From: Reichenbachiella agariperforans | Lineage (GTDB): Bacteria; Bacteroidota; Bacteroidia; Cytophagales; Cyclobacteriaceae | Direction: 5' to 3' | Length of the DNA stretch: 64,000 bases | Assembly: GCF_900142205.1 (NCBI RefSeq) | Contig: NZ_FRAA01000005.1 | Span: 186,001 to 250,000, forward strand | Part shown: piece by piece, positions 21,152 to 30,636 of the stretch | Layout of the letters: each line of letters begins with the position of its first letter | Numbering within the stretch: position 1 is the first letter of the stretch | Made by a program: the position numbers and the translations under genes | The notes under the pieces: generated by a model | Database searches by the model: none | The model's input: only the letters and a program-made list of their open reading frames with translations | What the model was told of the DNA's origin: nothing

Positions 21152-21973
21152 TCAATTCGTTTGTGCTTCGTCACTACCAAACACTTTTTGGATGATGGCA
21201 CTGGCATAGTCGAGTGGGTTAGCTCTGATCTTCTTCTCTTCCTCCCCTATCAGGTAAAACAAGCCTTCAACTGCTCGCTCCGTAGCATACCCATCTATTG
21301 ATTCGGGCAGCTCCTGATTGATATAATCCTTGACGGCAATGGTTTGAGTGGTCACTACCAAATTAACCTCATACTCGTAAGCCAAAAAACCCTGGATGCT
21401 AGCATAAAGGGTAGTCGCCTGTGTCTGATCTAGTGCAGATTTGATATCTGGCTGAAAACTATCAATCAGCTGACTCCTCGTCTTGCTGATGAAATACTCA
21501 GTAGCAGAGGTTTCACCTCCCTGCAGGATCGCCAAGGCATCTGTAATACTCATACTCGTGATCGCATCGACGAATATAGGCGATGCTTTCTGTGCTGCGG
21601 ATTCTGCGCCGCGATTCATAGCAGTAATCAGCTCTTCGAAAGGATCCTGATCAATATCAGGGGTAGCAGCGATGTACACATCCATGATGGTGCTATACTT
21701 CACTCCCACTACAGGCACAGAGCCATTCGCTATGGTCTCTTGTAGTGCGGCTACTTCGCTGGGTAAAAATATCTTGATCAATTCATTTTTAAGGTAACCA
21801 TCTGTGGCAGACGCCGAAGTAGTCGATTCGTCCACTCCTTCGTTGAGCGCTGCTTTGAGTCCCTCAGCGATTTCTTGTTCGGACAGGGGCAGGTCAAAGA
21901 ACTTTTCAGCTTCTTCGCAACTACACATCAGCAACAATATCAGGCACGGAATCAATAACAATGTTTTTCTCAT
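21152..21973 (-). CDS. DUF4197 lipoprotein
   Basis: The 273-residue protein has a lipoprotein signal peptide (LILLLMCSC, lipobox Cys at about 19) and then a mostly helical DUF4197 domain (LSEQEIAEGLKAALNEGV). The function of the family is not established. The lipid anchor places it in the envelope. Confidence 0.82.
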   Translation of the reverse strand: MRKTLLLIPCLILLLMCSCEEAEKFFDLPLSEQEIAEGLKAALNEGVDESTTSASATDGYLKNELIKIFLPSEVAALQETIANGSVPVVGVKYSTIMDVYIAATPDIDQDPFEELITAMNRGAESAAQKASPIFVDAITSMSITDALAILQGGETSATEYFISKTRSQLIDSFQPDIKSALDQTQATTLYASIQGFLAYEYEVNLVVTTQTIAVKDYINQELPESIDGYATERAVEGLFYLIGEEEKKIRANPLDYASAIIQKVFGSDEAQTN

Positions 21974-22051
21974 AGCGGTAATTTCTTCTCTGGCTCAAAT
22001 GTAACATTGTCTAAAAGAATATATCTTAGTTTTTCAAAGATCATCTGTATT

Positions 22052-22882
22052 ATGAAAGAATTCTTACACATCGAGTTATTGCATATAGGTGACTATCAGA
22101 TCATGGTGTATCATATATTGGCTCTGGCTGGTATATTTATTGGTACCAAGTTGATACTCTTTATCACTTACAGGATCTTTCTTCGCCAGATCAAAACAAA
22201 GAGTTATGACGAAGGACGTAGCTTGGCTTTTTATCAAATCATCAAGTATGTTCTGATCGTAGCAGCGATAGCCGCAGGACTAGAGACCATGGGGATCAAA
22301 TTGACGCTCCTCTTGGCGGGCTCTGCCGCATTGCTGGTGGGATTAGGTTTGGGGATTCAGCAGTTCTTCAATGATCTGGTCTCAGGATTGGTACTACTCA
22401 TAGAGGGTACGGTGACTGTTGGGGATATTGTGGAGCTCGATGGGCTCGTAGGCAAAATCACCGAAATCAATATGCGTACATCCAGCGTCGCTACACGTGA
22501 CAACATCATGATCATAGTCCCAAACTCCAAATTGGTCGGAGACAATGTGATCAATTGGTCACACAATCGTGAAGCCACCCGGTTTCATGTAGAAGTCGGC
22601 GTAGCGTATGGTACAGACCTCAATCATGCCGAACGGCTCATCCTGCAGTCAGCCTTGAAGAATAGCTACGTCGCAAAAAAACCTGAACCCTTTACTCGGT
22701 TTATAGAATTTGGAGACTCCTCTTTGAACCTTGAAGTATACTTCTGGACGAGAAACATGTGGGAAATAGAATTCGTCAAAAGTGAGATTCGAAAAGAAAT
22801 ATACGCTGCATTTAACCGTGAAAATATCACGATACCATTTCCGCAACGAGACATTCATGTACATTCGAACCAAAAAAATTAA
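22052..22882 (+). CDS. MscS-family mechanosensitive channel
   Basis: The 276-residue protein has three membrane helices, a glycine/alanine-rich pore helix (LLAGSAALLVGLGLGIQQFFND) and the MscS beta domain (GDIVELDGLVGKI, NMRTSSVATRDN, IVPNSKLV). It is a small-conductance channel of near-minimal length that releases solutes on hypo-osmotic shock. An upstream in-frame TTG at 22007 is possible, but the ATG at 22052 gives the standard N-terminus. Confidence 0.92.
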   Translation: MKEFLHIELLHIGDYQIMVYHILALAGIFIGTKLILFITYRIFLRQIKTKSYDEGRSLAFYQIIKYVLIVAAIAAGLETMGIKLTLLLAGSAALLVGLGLGIQQFFNDLVSGLVLLIEGTVTVGDIVELDGLVGKITEINMRTSSVATRDNIMIIVPNSKLVGDNVINWSHNREATRFHVEVGVAYGTDLNHAERLILQSALKNSYVAKKPEPFTRFIEFGDSSLNLEVYFWTRNMWEIEFVKSEIRKEIYAAFNRENITIPFPQRDIHVHSNQKN

Positions 22883-23017
22883 ACGCACAACATGACTACA
22901 ATAGATATCGGATTAACAAGGAGGCCATTTCATCAGCTGCACTTCTATTTATTATAATCTCTCATTCCTACAAATCGATAAAAATAACACTCGTATCACG
23001 GTGACACGACCCTTCCA

Positions 23018-25228
23018 CTATGCTGTACGGAAAGATACGATGAAGGTACTTCCCTCTCCTATGACACTCTCACATTGGATGGTAGCTCCCATAGCATCTA
23101 CGAACTTCTTAACGATAGATAGCCCTAGACCAATGGACTCTTCATTGCCTGTAGGCCGTGCACTCAGCTGCTGATATTTAGTAAAGAGTAGTTCTTGATC
23201 CTCTTCTGTTATCCCTTGTCCTTCATCTCTCAGACGAACGATCACAGTCCTATCTGTACGCTCCAGTGAGAGGTAAATATTCGTATCTCTATCGCTATAT
23301 TTAATCGCATTGGACATCAAGTTGTCAAAAACCTGCATAGTATACTTGGAATCGATTAATGCCTGATAGACTTGATCGTCATAGTTCTTATGTATGACGA
23401 TATTCTTTTTGGAAGCTACATATTCATAGTTATCGGCTACTTTGTTCACGAGAGTGGCTACATCACATGGTGTCATATCCAAATTAATCTTCATATCCTC
23501 AACAGCACTCATATCCATCACTCGATCAATCATATCACGCATATTATCTACGCTATCGTTGAGCATACGCGTATAATTGCGCTGCTCCTGACTGCTCACA
23601 TGATCTAAATTGACTAGTGACATCACTCCCTTGATATTGTTCAGGGGACTCCTCAGATCATGAGCAACCATACCCATGAGGGTATTTTTCTCTTCATTGA
23701 TTTGTACCAGTTTCTGATTGTGCCGCTGCATAAGGTAATAAGACCTCCCTAAGCTAATTCCAAGAATCAAGATCAGTGCTAGAATAAGATAGAGATTGTT
23801 GGTGTTAGACACTTGCTTGTCCAACCGAGCCCGTAACGCAAGGTTTTCGGCTTTTTCTTTGAATGCTAATAGATGTAGCTTCTTTTCAAATTCATAATTA
23901 GCAGTTACTTTAGACACCTCTGACCTCTCTTGATCCGACAGTAGTAGGTCTCTCGACCTCTGATAAGCCTCGAAATAGCGAAGAGCAGTTCCTAAATCTC
24001 CAACCTTCTTATATATTTTATAGAGTGAGAAATTAGACTTGACACGTTCTTCAATAAGTTGAAAACGTTCGCAAAGTGCCAAGCTCTCTTTTAGATGCTT
24101 CAATCCTTTGGACACAGCGTGTGTTTCAATTTGAATCTCACCCAAATGCCTGAGCGCACTTGCCACAAGCATATGATTCTGGCAGCGCTTGGCTAACAAA
24201 ATAGCTTGATCATAATACCAACTTGCAGAGTCATATTCCTTTTTAATTCCATAGAGCTCTGCCATCCCTTCATAGGGATAAGCCAAATCACAACCTCTTC
24301 CTGCTTTTTTGGTCAAAGTAAGTGAACGCATCAGAACCGCTTGCGCTCTTATCGTATCCTTTTCCTCTAGAAAAATACAGCCAATGTTCCCCAGCAAGTA
24401 AGCTTCATCCTCATCCAATCCTAAAACATGTGCTTTTTCAATGGCTGACCAGTACAGCTCTTTAGCCTCGGCACTCTTTCCTATTAGCTCATACAAAATG
24501 GCTAAATTATTCGATACTATAATTTCAGCGTTAGTATCTGTACTTCGTTTGGCAACTTCCAGTGCACGATAGTAATACTCAAAAGCCTTGCTTTGATCCG
24601 ATAGTTCATCATAGATAATCCCCAGCAAGTTCCATATGTGCCAAGCATTCTGATTAGTTCCTAGCTCCTCATAGTACTTTTTTGCCTTTAGGATATGCTG
24701 CATCGCTAACACATTATTTCCCAAAGAATTAGCAATACTACTAATCCCATAGTGAGCCTCCGCAGCTCTATAAGAGTACTCCATCGAGTCAGCTAATGTC
24801 AAAGACTGAACATAATAATACATCGCAGAATCCAAATTATCCAAATCGTTCATATTCTCCCCATAGGCAAAGAGCACATCTGAAATCAATTTAGTATCTG
24901 CAATTTCCTCTGCCAAAGTTTGGGCTACCTCAAGATTCTTAAAACTGTTTGCAAAATTACGGGTTTTGTTTAGGCACTCTCCTATATGGTAAGAGCTCTT
25001 CGCCTGTCCCCATAGGTAGTTCAGTGAAGCGGAAATATAATAAGCCTGCTCGGCAAGTTCGAGTCGGTGCTCTCGGTCGTCAATCGCACCAAGCACTTCA
25101 AATAGCATATTGACTTTTTGGGTATCCGCAGGCATCAAGGCTAGTTTTTCGAGCATACTCTTCTGATCCAGCTTTTGGGATAAAGCGGAGAAAGAACAAA
25201 AAATAAGTAAAATGGAAAATTTAAACAT
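23018..25228 (-). CDS. TPR-containing sensor histidine kinase
   Basis: From the ATG at 25228 (preferred over 25258 because a signal peptide FKFSILLIFCSFSALSQ follows), the protein has 736 residues. About ten TPR-like helical pairs fill residues 20-440 and would be periplasmic. A coiled coil and a membrane helix (LYLILALILILGISLG) follow, then HisKA with His near 523 (MVAHDLRSPLNN) and HATPase boxes (DEGQGI, SIGLGLSIV). No receiver is attached and no regulator gene is adjacent. TPR kinases of this design are common in Bacteroidota; the signal is unknown. Confidence 0.9.
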   Translation of the reverse strand: MFKFSILLIFCSFSALSQKLDQKSMLEKLALMPADTQKVNMLFEVLGAIDDREHRLELAEQAYYISASLNYLWGQAKSSYHIGECLNKTRNFANSFKNLEVAQTLAEEIADTKLISDVLFAYGENMNDLDNLDSAMYYYVQSLTLADSMEYSYRAAEAHYGISSIANSLGNNVLAMQHILKAKKYYEELGTNQNAWHIWNLLGIIYDELSDQSKAFEYYYRALEVAKRSTDTNAEIIVSNNLAILYELIGKSAEAKELYWSAIEKAHVLGLDEDEAYLLGNIGCIFLEEKDTIRAQAVLMRSLTLTKKAGRGCDLAYPYEGMAELYGIKKEYDSASWYYDQAILLAKRCQNHMLVASALRHLGEIQIETHAVSKGLKHLKESLALCERFQLIEERVKSNFSLYKIYKKVGDLGTALRYFEAYQRSRDLLLSDQERSEVSKVTANYEFEKKLHLLAFKEKAENLALRARLDKQVSNTNNLYLILALILILGISLGRSYYLMQRHNQKLVQINEEKNTLMGMVAHDLRSPLNNIKGVMSLVNLDHVSSQEQRNYTRMLNDSVDNMRDMIDRVMDMSAVEDMKINLDMTPCDVATLVNKVADNYEYVASKKNIVIHKNYDDQVYQALIDSKYTMQVFDNLMSNAIKYSDRDTNIYLSLERTDRTVIVRLRDEGQGITEEDQELLFTKYQQLSARPTGNEESIGLGLSIVKKFVDAMGATIQCESVIGEGSTFIVSFRTA

Positions 25229-25319
25229 GTATTTCCATTCACTGGTTGAACCAATCATGACTTATCATTTTATTTTTTCTCGAAAATGATACTGCTGCTA
25301 TTCAGTTAGTCCTTGGTTA

Positions 25320-25490
25320 TCAATCTTCAGAGCTCATAGACTCTTCAAGTCCTTCTATGTCTAAATCATCCAGATCAATCTTTTGATCCGCATGATCTAG
25401 TCCCCCTATTCCCGTAGGGTCAATACTTTCCATGCCCTCATCAATTTTTTGTTGCTCCAAATCATCATCCTGACGTGTACTATCTTTCAT
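25320..25490 (-). CDS. Small acidic protein, 56 aa
   Basis: A 57-codon frame (MKDSTRQDDDLEQQKIDEGM..., ending ...EESMSSED) lies upstream of and codirectional with the TPR kinase gene. It is strongly acidic (Asp and Glu are over a third of residues), has no Cys or aromatic residues and looks disordered. It begins with ATG at 25490 and ends with TGA at 25320. The clean composition, start and position suggest a real gene, but I recognise no family. Confidence 0.55.
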   Translation of the reverse strand: MKDSTRQDDDLEQQKIDEGMESIDPTGIGGLDHADQKIDLDDLDIEGLEESMSSED

Positions 25491-25942
25491 TTCGATCGGA
25501 TTTTTTTAATTATCAACTAGCCATGTTTTACTATAGTTTCTACTCCCACATACATGTAGAGAATGATTTACTTGTCTGAGTTATATTCAAACAAACACCG
25601 CAACAATATAGAAAACTATTTTAGCGCAGATATTGAACAACGGTATGAACCATGACATGTCAACGCTACTGACGAGAGGAATAAACCACACACCTCTCAC
25701 ATTCTAAGCTTAAAGTTCGGGTAGTAAAGAAACGAATCCAAGGATTCGTCAATTAATTCTCGAAATATACCAATTATCAAGTAGAGAAGCGATTTGACTT
25801 TAAATGTTTCCTTCCATTATAAACATAGATCAAGGTCTCCCTTTTTAAAACTTATACTATTAATCTCTATCCCCCACGGAACTAAAGCCTAGAAAGGTGC
25901 GTTGGGTACACACTAAATCAAACAGTGTTCAAAAAGAATATC
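25491..25942. other. Gene-free region, 452 bp
   Basis: No supported gene. The only structure I see is a perfect 8-bp hairpin with a 2-nt loop (ACGAATCC/GGATTCGT, 25732-25749) without a clear T run. Promoters for the divergent small acidic gene and thioredoxin-like gene must lie here. Confidence 0.4.
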
Positions 25943-26548
25943 ATGACCAAAGAAGAAACGATCCAATCGGCGGTAAAAGACGCCTATACTTTCGAGCAGT
26001 ACATCGCCCGCATCGAGCAACTACACACCGAAGAGAAAGCCACCAGTTCTCCTGACAATAAGATGTACTACGACTACTCCGTACTGGGTCTGGCACGTAT
26101 GCAGCGTGTCTACAAAAAGGCAGAATTAAATCCCGAAATCACCCAAGCTGTCGCAACGATCCAAAGCCCCCAGCACTGGGTACTGATCAGCGAATCATGG
26201 TGCGGAGACGCTTCTCAGACCGTCCCCGTCATAGCTCGAATCGCGGAGCAAAACCCTAATATCACACTGCACATCGTCCTAAGAGACTCCAACCCCGATC
26301 TCATGGAGTACTACAAGACCAACGGTGCGACCTCCATCCCGATCCTAGCGATTCTAGATGAGAACTGGTCAGAGCTCACCGTATGGGGACCTAGACCTGC
26401 TGTCGCTCAACAAAAAGTCATGAACTACAAATCTACCCCCGAAGCAGAACGCCCTGCCTACGAAGAGCTATCCAAAGAAATACAGAAGTGGTACAATGCA
26501 GATAAAGGCATCAGTACACAAAATGAATTGGCAAAACTCATTAAATAG
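25943..26548 (+). CDS. Thioredoxin-fold protein of the Thioredoxin_9 type
   Basis: From the ATG at 25943 the protein has 201 residues (a GTG at 25925 would add six). A helical N-terminal part leads into a thioredoxin fold with SESWCGDA at the active-site position and a cis-Pro loop (TSIPIL). Only one Cys is present where classical thioredoxins have CxxC, so it may act in monothiol exchange or as a chaperone-like protein. A peroxiredoxin-like gene follows 67 bp downstream, suggesting a shared role in thiol redox. Confidence 0.82.
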   Translation: MTKEETIQSAVKDAYTFEQYIARIEQLHTEEKATSSPDNKMYYDYSVLGLARMQRVYKKAELNPEITQAVATIQSPQHWVLISESWCGDASQTVPVIARIAEQNPNITLHIVLRDSNPDLMEYYKTNGATSIPILAILDENWSELTVWGPRPAVAQQKVMNYKSTPEAERPAYEELSKEIQKWYNADKGISTQNELAKLIK

Positions 26549-26615
26549 ACAGAAATCCAATAACTTATGGAGTCTCGTATCTATCACATACAGACTCCAT
26601 AAATAGAACAAACAA

Positions 26616-27185
26616 ATGTCCGAAAGCCTGACCCTCGCAATCAACACTCTCGCTCCTACATTCGATCTCACTGATATCTTTGGCAGGCGGATCAACCTCA
26701 AAGACTACCGTGGTAAGCGTGTCATAGTCGGCTTCTTTCGTCATGCAGGTTGCCCGTTTTGCAACATACGTATCCATCGGTTACAAAAAAAACATGCGGC
26801 GTTCAAAGCGTTAGGCTTAGAGATGATCTTCTTCTTTGAATCCGAAGAAAAAGTACTTAAGAGCCACGAGTTTCATGTAGATGTGAATCCTATTCCTTTA
26901 ATATCAGACCCAGACAAAATCTGGTATCAGAAGTATGGCATAGAATCCTCTGGTGTCAAATCAGCAGTAAGTCACGTGACTAGTTTTTTTCAAACCGTCG
27001 TAGAGGCCAAAATGAAAGGACTGCCTGTACACATGATGGAGGGCAACGAGTCTATCAAAACAATCCCTGCCGAGTTTCTCATCGACGACAAAGGCATGGT
27101 ACGAAAGGTACACTATGCCCGCAGTCTGACCGACCGCATGAAATTAGAGACTATTTCGAAGTTTGCCGAAACTGGTAATGTATAA
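26616..27185 (+). CDS. Peroxiredoxin-like AhpC/TSA-family protein
   Basis: The 189-residue protein has the AhpC/TSA fold (LTLAINTLAPTFDLTDIFG start) with a CPFC pair near residue 48 (HAGCPFCNIR) in the peroxidatic position, the pattern of the peroxiredoxin-like (PRXL2/AhpC-TSA) branch rather than PxxxTxxC. It is probably a cytoplasmic thiol peroxidase or thiol-disulfide reductase. It follows the thioredoxin-like gene in the same direction. Confidence 0.82.
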   Translation: MSESLTLAINTLAPTFDLTDIFGRRINLKDYRGKRVIVGFFRHAGCPFCNIRIHRLQKKHAAFKALGLEMIFFFESEEKVLKSHEFHVDVNPIPLISDPDKIWYQKYGIESSGVKSAVSHVTSFFQTVVEAKMKGLPVHMMEGNESIKTIPAEFLIDDKGMVRKVHYARSLTDRMKLETISKFAETGNV

Positions 27186-27269
27186 ATAAGGACTAAAAAT
27201 CATCTCTGTTTTTGAGATAGCTGGTGTGAAATGGGTTAATTAGCGAACCGAATCAAACAAGCACACAAG

Positions 27270-28088
27270 ATGAAAAATTACTTCCTGTCCATAGTACTAA
27301 CCCTAACGATAGTACTGCCACTTGTGGGACAATCAGACAAGTACCAAACTAAAAGTGACCTAGCATACTACAGCAAAAAGCTCCAAAAAACAGATAGCTA
27401 TATAGCTGAGCGGTGCAAACTAGACCTCTACTACCCTACAGACTCCGCTAACTTTGCGACCATCGTATGGTTTCATGGCGGTGGACTCACTAGCGGCAAC
27501 AAAGAACTCCCTGCACGTCTCAAACAACAAGGGGTAGCCATCGTAGGTGTAAACTATCGCCTCTACCCCAACGTAAAAGCACCCGTCTACATCGAAGATG
27601 CCGCTGCTGCCATCGCATGGGTATTTGAACACATCGAAGAGTTCGGTGGAGATCCTAACAAGATATTTCTGTCCGGGCACTCTGCGGGTGGCTATCTCGC
27701 AAGTATGGTCGGAATGGACAAACGCTGGCTAGCCACTCATAACATAGATGCCAACCGTATTGCAGGATTGATTCCTTTTAGTGGTCATACAATTACACAT
27801 TTCACTGTTCGAGAAGAAAGAGGTATCGCAGGAACACAACCAGTGATCGATAATCTAGCACCACTCTACCACGTGAGAGCAGATGCACCACCACTCCTAC
27901 TCATCACTGGTGATCGTGAGATGGAGCTACTCGGTCGCTATGAAGAAAATGCCTTTATGATGCGCATGATGAAGGTCGCAGGACATCAGGACACACGCAT
28001 CTATGAGATGGATGGCTATGGACATGGCATGACTGAGCCGGCATTCCCCCTACTCCTCAAAGAAGTCGAACGCATTGTTTCACAGTGA
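27270..28088 (+). CDS. Secreted alpha/beta-hydrolase (esterase/lipase-like)
   Basis: The 272-residue protein has a signal peptide (ending LVGQ) and a hormone-sensitive-lipase-like core: oxyanion loop FHGGGL, nucleophile elbow GHSAGG, an Asp in LITGDREM and the catalytic His in GYGHGM. It should hydrolyse carboxylic esters in the periplasm or outside the cell. It converges with the DUF5009 gene, with only 1 bp between the stops. Confidence 0.87.
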   Translation: MKNYFLSIVLTLTIVLPLVGQSDKYQTKSDLAYYSKKLQKTDSYIAERCKLDLYYPTDSANFATIVWFHGGGLTSGNKELPARLKQQGVAIVGVNYRLYPNVKAPVYIEDAAAAIAWVFEHIEEFGGDPNKIFLSGHSAGGYLASMVGMDKRWLATHNIDANRIAGLIPFSGHTITHFTVREERGIAGTQPVIDNLAPLYHVRADAPPLLLITGDREMELLGRYEENAFMMRMMKVAGHQDTRIYEMDGYGHGMTEPAFPLLLKEVERIVSQ

Positions 28089-28089
28089 A

Positions 28090-29253
28090 TTAGATTTTTA
28101 ATCTAATCTGAAAACGATCAATCCATGCTGTGATCTGTATCACCAATACAGCAAACAGTATGGATTTGACTAACCCCAACGTTCCTGTTGTAAACATATC
28201 TGGCAAGTCCCAACCCACCAGAGTCAATATGGGATAGACAAAATACGGAATCAAATAACACGTGAGCGTACTATAGCCTGCCGCTGCGATCGGTTTTGAC
28301 CAAGCCGTCATTCCCTTTTGGTCCGTCAGCACATATAGGATGACAAAAACAAGGGTCGTGATCCCAGCACAGATAGTCGTCCAGGAAGGGGTTGCAAGAA
28401 TTTTGGAAATCCCCCACTCTGGTCGTGTCAAAAAACCAAAGGCCAACAAGACACCAGACAAACCTAACAAGACCGGCACGAGGTATGTGGACTTACCCTT
28501 CTTGATCATATAGGAGTACATCACCGTCACCCAGACACCCAGCATGACACTGGCGTGATTAGAAGCACTCACAACCAGAGTGAAGTCTACTCCACCGAGG
28601 TGCAAAAACTCATTTACATTCATGAATACCAATACAATACAGGCCGAAGATATCGCTAGTATACTATCTCCTATCCATAGATAGAGCACTGCACATAGAA
28701 GGTAAGCCCAACCAATCAGCCCCAGTATTCCCCACCAGTGAATCAACATCCAGTCTCCACTCGCACTCTGATAGATCACTGCCAAAAGGAGTAAAATGCT
28801 CCATCCGGCTAGTTTCATCACCACGGTCGGTATGGTATTCCACACCTTAGGGTTTCGGTAGTTATTCCAAATCAGTACAAAGGCCAGTGCCATCAAAATC
28901 TGCCAGAAAGGCTTACTCACTATCATCTGACCATCATCGATACTTTCCATGTTGACCATGAACAGTCCCATGACTACCAAGGCAACCGTTCGACTCAGGA
29001 TATGCAACAGTACTTTAGGTTTGGATTCTCCTTTCTTTATGCGGGCCTTGAGAGCATGAGGAATAGATAGTCCTACGATGAACAAAAATGCTGGAAAGAC
29101 GACATCAGCTAGTCCCATACCATCCACATCTGCTGCCTTATGTTCGAGCCACTCAGGTATCTCGGTCAGAGACCATAGGTCATTGACGAAAATCATAAGC
29201 AACATCGTCAGTGCTCTAATTATATCTATCGAGGCAAGTCTATTACTTTTCAT
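28090..29253 (-). CDS. DUF5009 / heparan-alpha-glucosaminide N-acetyltransferase-like membrane protein
   Basis: From the ATG at 29253 the protein has 387 residues and about ten membrane helices. The start RLASIDIIRALTMLLMIFVND and the following FPAFLFIVGLSIPHAL segment match the DUF1624/DUF5009 group related to HGSNAT, which acetylates terminal glucosamine across a membrane. It overlaps the end of the GH20 gene by 11 bp, so the two are translationally linked. A role in amino-sugar salvage is inference. Confidence 0.83.
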   Translation of the reverse strand: MKSNRLASIDIIRALTMLLMIFVNDLWSLTEIPEWLEHKAADVDGMGLADVVFPAFLFIVGLSIPHALKARIKKGESKPKVLLHILSRTVALVVMGLFMVNMESIDDGQMIVSKPFWQILMALAFVLIWNNYRNPKVWNTIPTVVMKLAGWSILLLLAVIYQSASGDWMLIHWWGILGLIGWAYLLCAVLYLWIGDSILAISSACIVLVFMNVNEFLHLGGVDFTLVVSASNHASVMLGVWVTVMYSYMIKKGKSTYLVPVLLGLSGVLLAFGFLTRPEWGISKILATPSWTTICAGITTLVFVILYVLTDQKGMTAWSKPIAAAGYSTLTCYLIPYFVYPILTLVGWDLPDMFTTGTLGLVKSILFAVLVIQITAWIDRFQIRLKI

Positions 29254-30346
29254 TCTGATCAAGATAATTAATCATGGCTTTAAAACTAGCAACTTGATCC
29301 ATAGCAGATTGGTTGGTACTCTTGCCATAGTAGGCATCCAAGAACGAACCAGCGGGACTCCATACCGTCTGCATTGTCCCTAGATATCTCGGACGCATAC
29401 GTGGATTGCTATTTTCTTGAAAGAACCCCATCATCTCCATGTGTGCAGTCGTAACCATTGCTTTGTTCCAAAAACAAGAAATCACTGACAGTCCCTTCGT
29501 TGCAAAGAGTGCAGGAGTAGGCTCTGCTACATCATAGTGCCAGTCACATATCACCACATCTTTAGGGATGAGGTCAATAGCTGCTTCTGTACTATGGTAG
29601 CTACCCTCCCACATACCTAAACCACTCGTTTTTCCTTCGAGTAATCGATCTCCCCAGATCCAAAGCTTACGATCTGAAGTTGCTAGATGATCTCTAATGC
29701 GTCCGACCTCTGCTGCATATAGTTCAGCTTTGTCTTGCCCACCACATCTGGGGCATTGATCATCACCTATGTAAAACACCTCGTCCATTCCTGCATGAAA
29801 TGCCGATGCTTCGAAAACTTCCATGATCTCATCCACCAAAGCAAATACTACTTCGTGCACCTGAGGATGAAGCGTGCAATAGCTCTTGCAGTAGAGACTG
29901 TCCTTGTTCGGCCACTCGTACTTCTTGGGCATCTTCACATGTGGTGTTTCGTCAAATTCGGGATATTCTTGTAGCAGTTTCTCCAATCCTGAAGCCCAAG
30001 ACTGGTGTCCTAGCAAATTGATCTGTGGGATCAATGCTATATTTTGAGATTGCGCTGACTTGACTAGCTTCTTGATTTGTGCTTTCGTGAGTGGATCTTC
30101 ATTTCTTAATTTTGGATAAGACTCATAAGAATAATTATAATCCACACGTAGCACTAAAGTATTGATCCCATTGGGGCCGAGTTCTTCTTCCATAAAAGAG
30201 ATGAATTCATCTAGACGATCCGGAGTAGGTGCAGCTATCGCAAAACCATATAACGTAGGCATAGCCAATGTATCATTGGTCACAGACTGTCCCCATACCC
30301 CAGTGTACAAGACAGACATCCACAAAATCAATATCATTTTTCTCAT
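29243..30346 (-). CDS. GH20-like beta-N-acetylhexosaminidase, secreted
   Basis: From the ATG at 30346 (signal peptide RKMILILWMSVLYTGVWGQ) the protein has 367 residues. It is a TIM barrel with the GH20 catalytic Asp-Glu pair in HAGMDEVFYIGD near residue 190 and a preceding NLLGHQSW motif. It lacks the usual GH20 N-terminal domain and is short, so it is a compact member that would release terminal GlcNAc or GalNAc. A CPRCGG motif just after the active site could bind metal. The transporter-like acetyltransferase gene overlaps its 3' end. Confidence 0.8.
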   Translation of the reverse strand: MRKMILILWMSVLYTGVWGQSVTNDTLAMPTLYGFAIAAPTPDRLDEFISFMEEELGPNGINTLVLRVDYNYSYESYPKLRNEDPLTKAQIKKLVKSAQSQNIALIPQINLLGHQSWASGLEKLLQEYPEFDETPHVKMPKKYEWPNKDSLYCKSYCTLHPQVHEVVFALVDEIMEVFEASAFHAGMDEVFYIGDDQCPRCGGQDKAELYAAEVGRIRDHLATSDRKLWIWGDRLLEGKTSGLGMWEGSYHSTEAAIDLIPKDVVICDWHYDVAEPTPALFATKGLSVISCFWNKAMVTTAHMEMMGFFQENSNPRMRPRYLGTMQTVWSPAGSFLDAYYGKSTNQSAMDQVASFKAMINYLDQNEK

Positions 30347-30567
30347 GAGTCTAATATACACTTCTCATGCTACCTAGTCACATATAATCGCTAAACCGAT
30401 TCACATCATAGCCTAACAGCACTTGCCTTTCGATTGGTTTATTCAAACTCCTCTTTCATTTCAAAAATCTAACTATGAAATCACTTCATGTTACTTTTCT
30501 CAGAAAAAGGCTCAAATATTTTATTCTTCATTTCACCTGAAAAAATATACAGCTCACCGATTTCCAC

Positions 30568-30598
30568 TTTAGTAGTATCAGAGCTTGCCCTATCCTTG
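30568..30598 (+). promoter_or_regulatory. Candidate Bacteroidota-type promoter
   Basis: TTTA (30568-30571) and TATCCTTG (30591-30598) are separated by 19 bp and each differ by one base from the Bacteroidota -33 (TTTG) and -7 (TAnnTTTG) elements. The start site would fall near 30605, about 30 nt before the small secreted-protein gene. Confidence 0.45.
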
Positions 30599-30636
30599 CA
30601 TCGTAATCAATTTCAAAAAACGATAAAATTACGAAC

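Noticed and set aside
22007-22051. Earlier TTG start for the MscS gene
   Set aside because: It would add 15 residues unlike the family N-terminus; the ATG at 22052 begins a normal MscS first helix.
28089-28107. Hairpin TTAGATT/AATCTAA between convergent esterase and DUF5009 genes
   Set aside because: It is a 7-bp A+T-only stem overlapping codons, without a convincing T run, so a terminator call is not justified.
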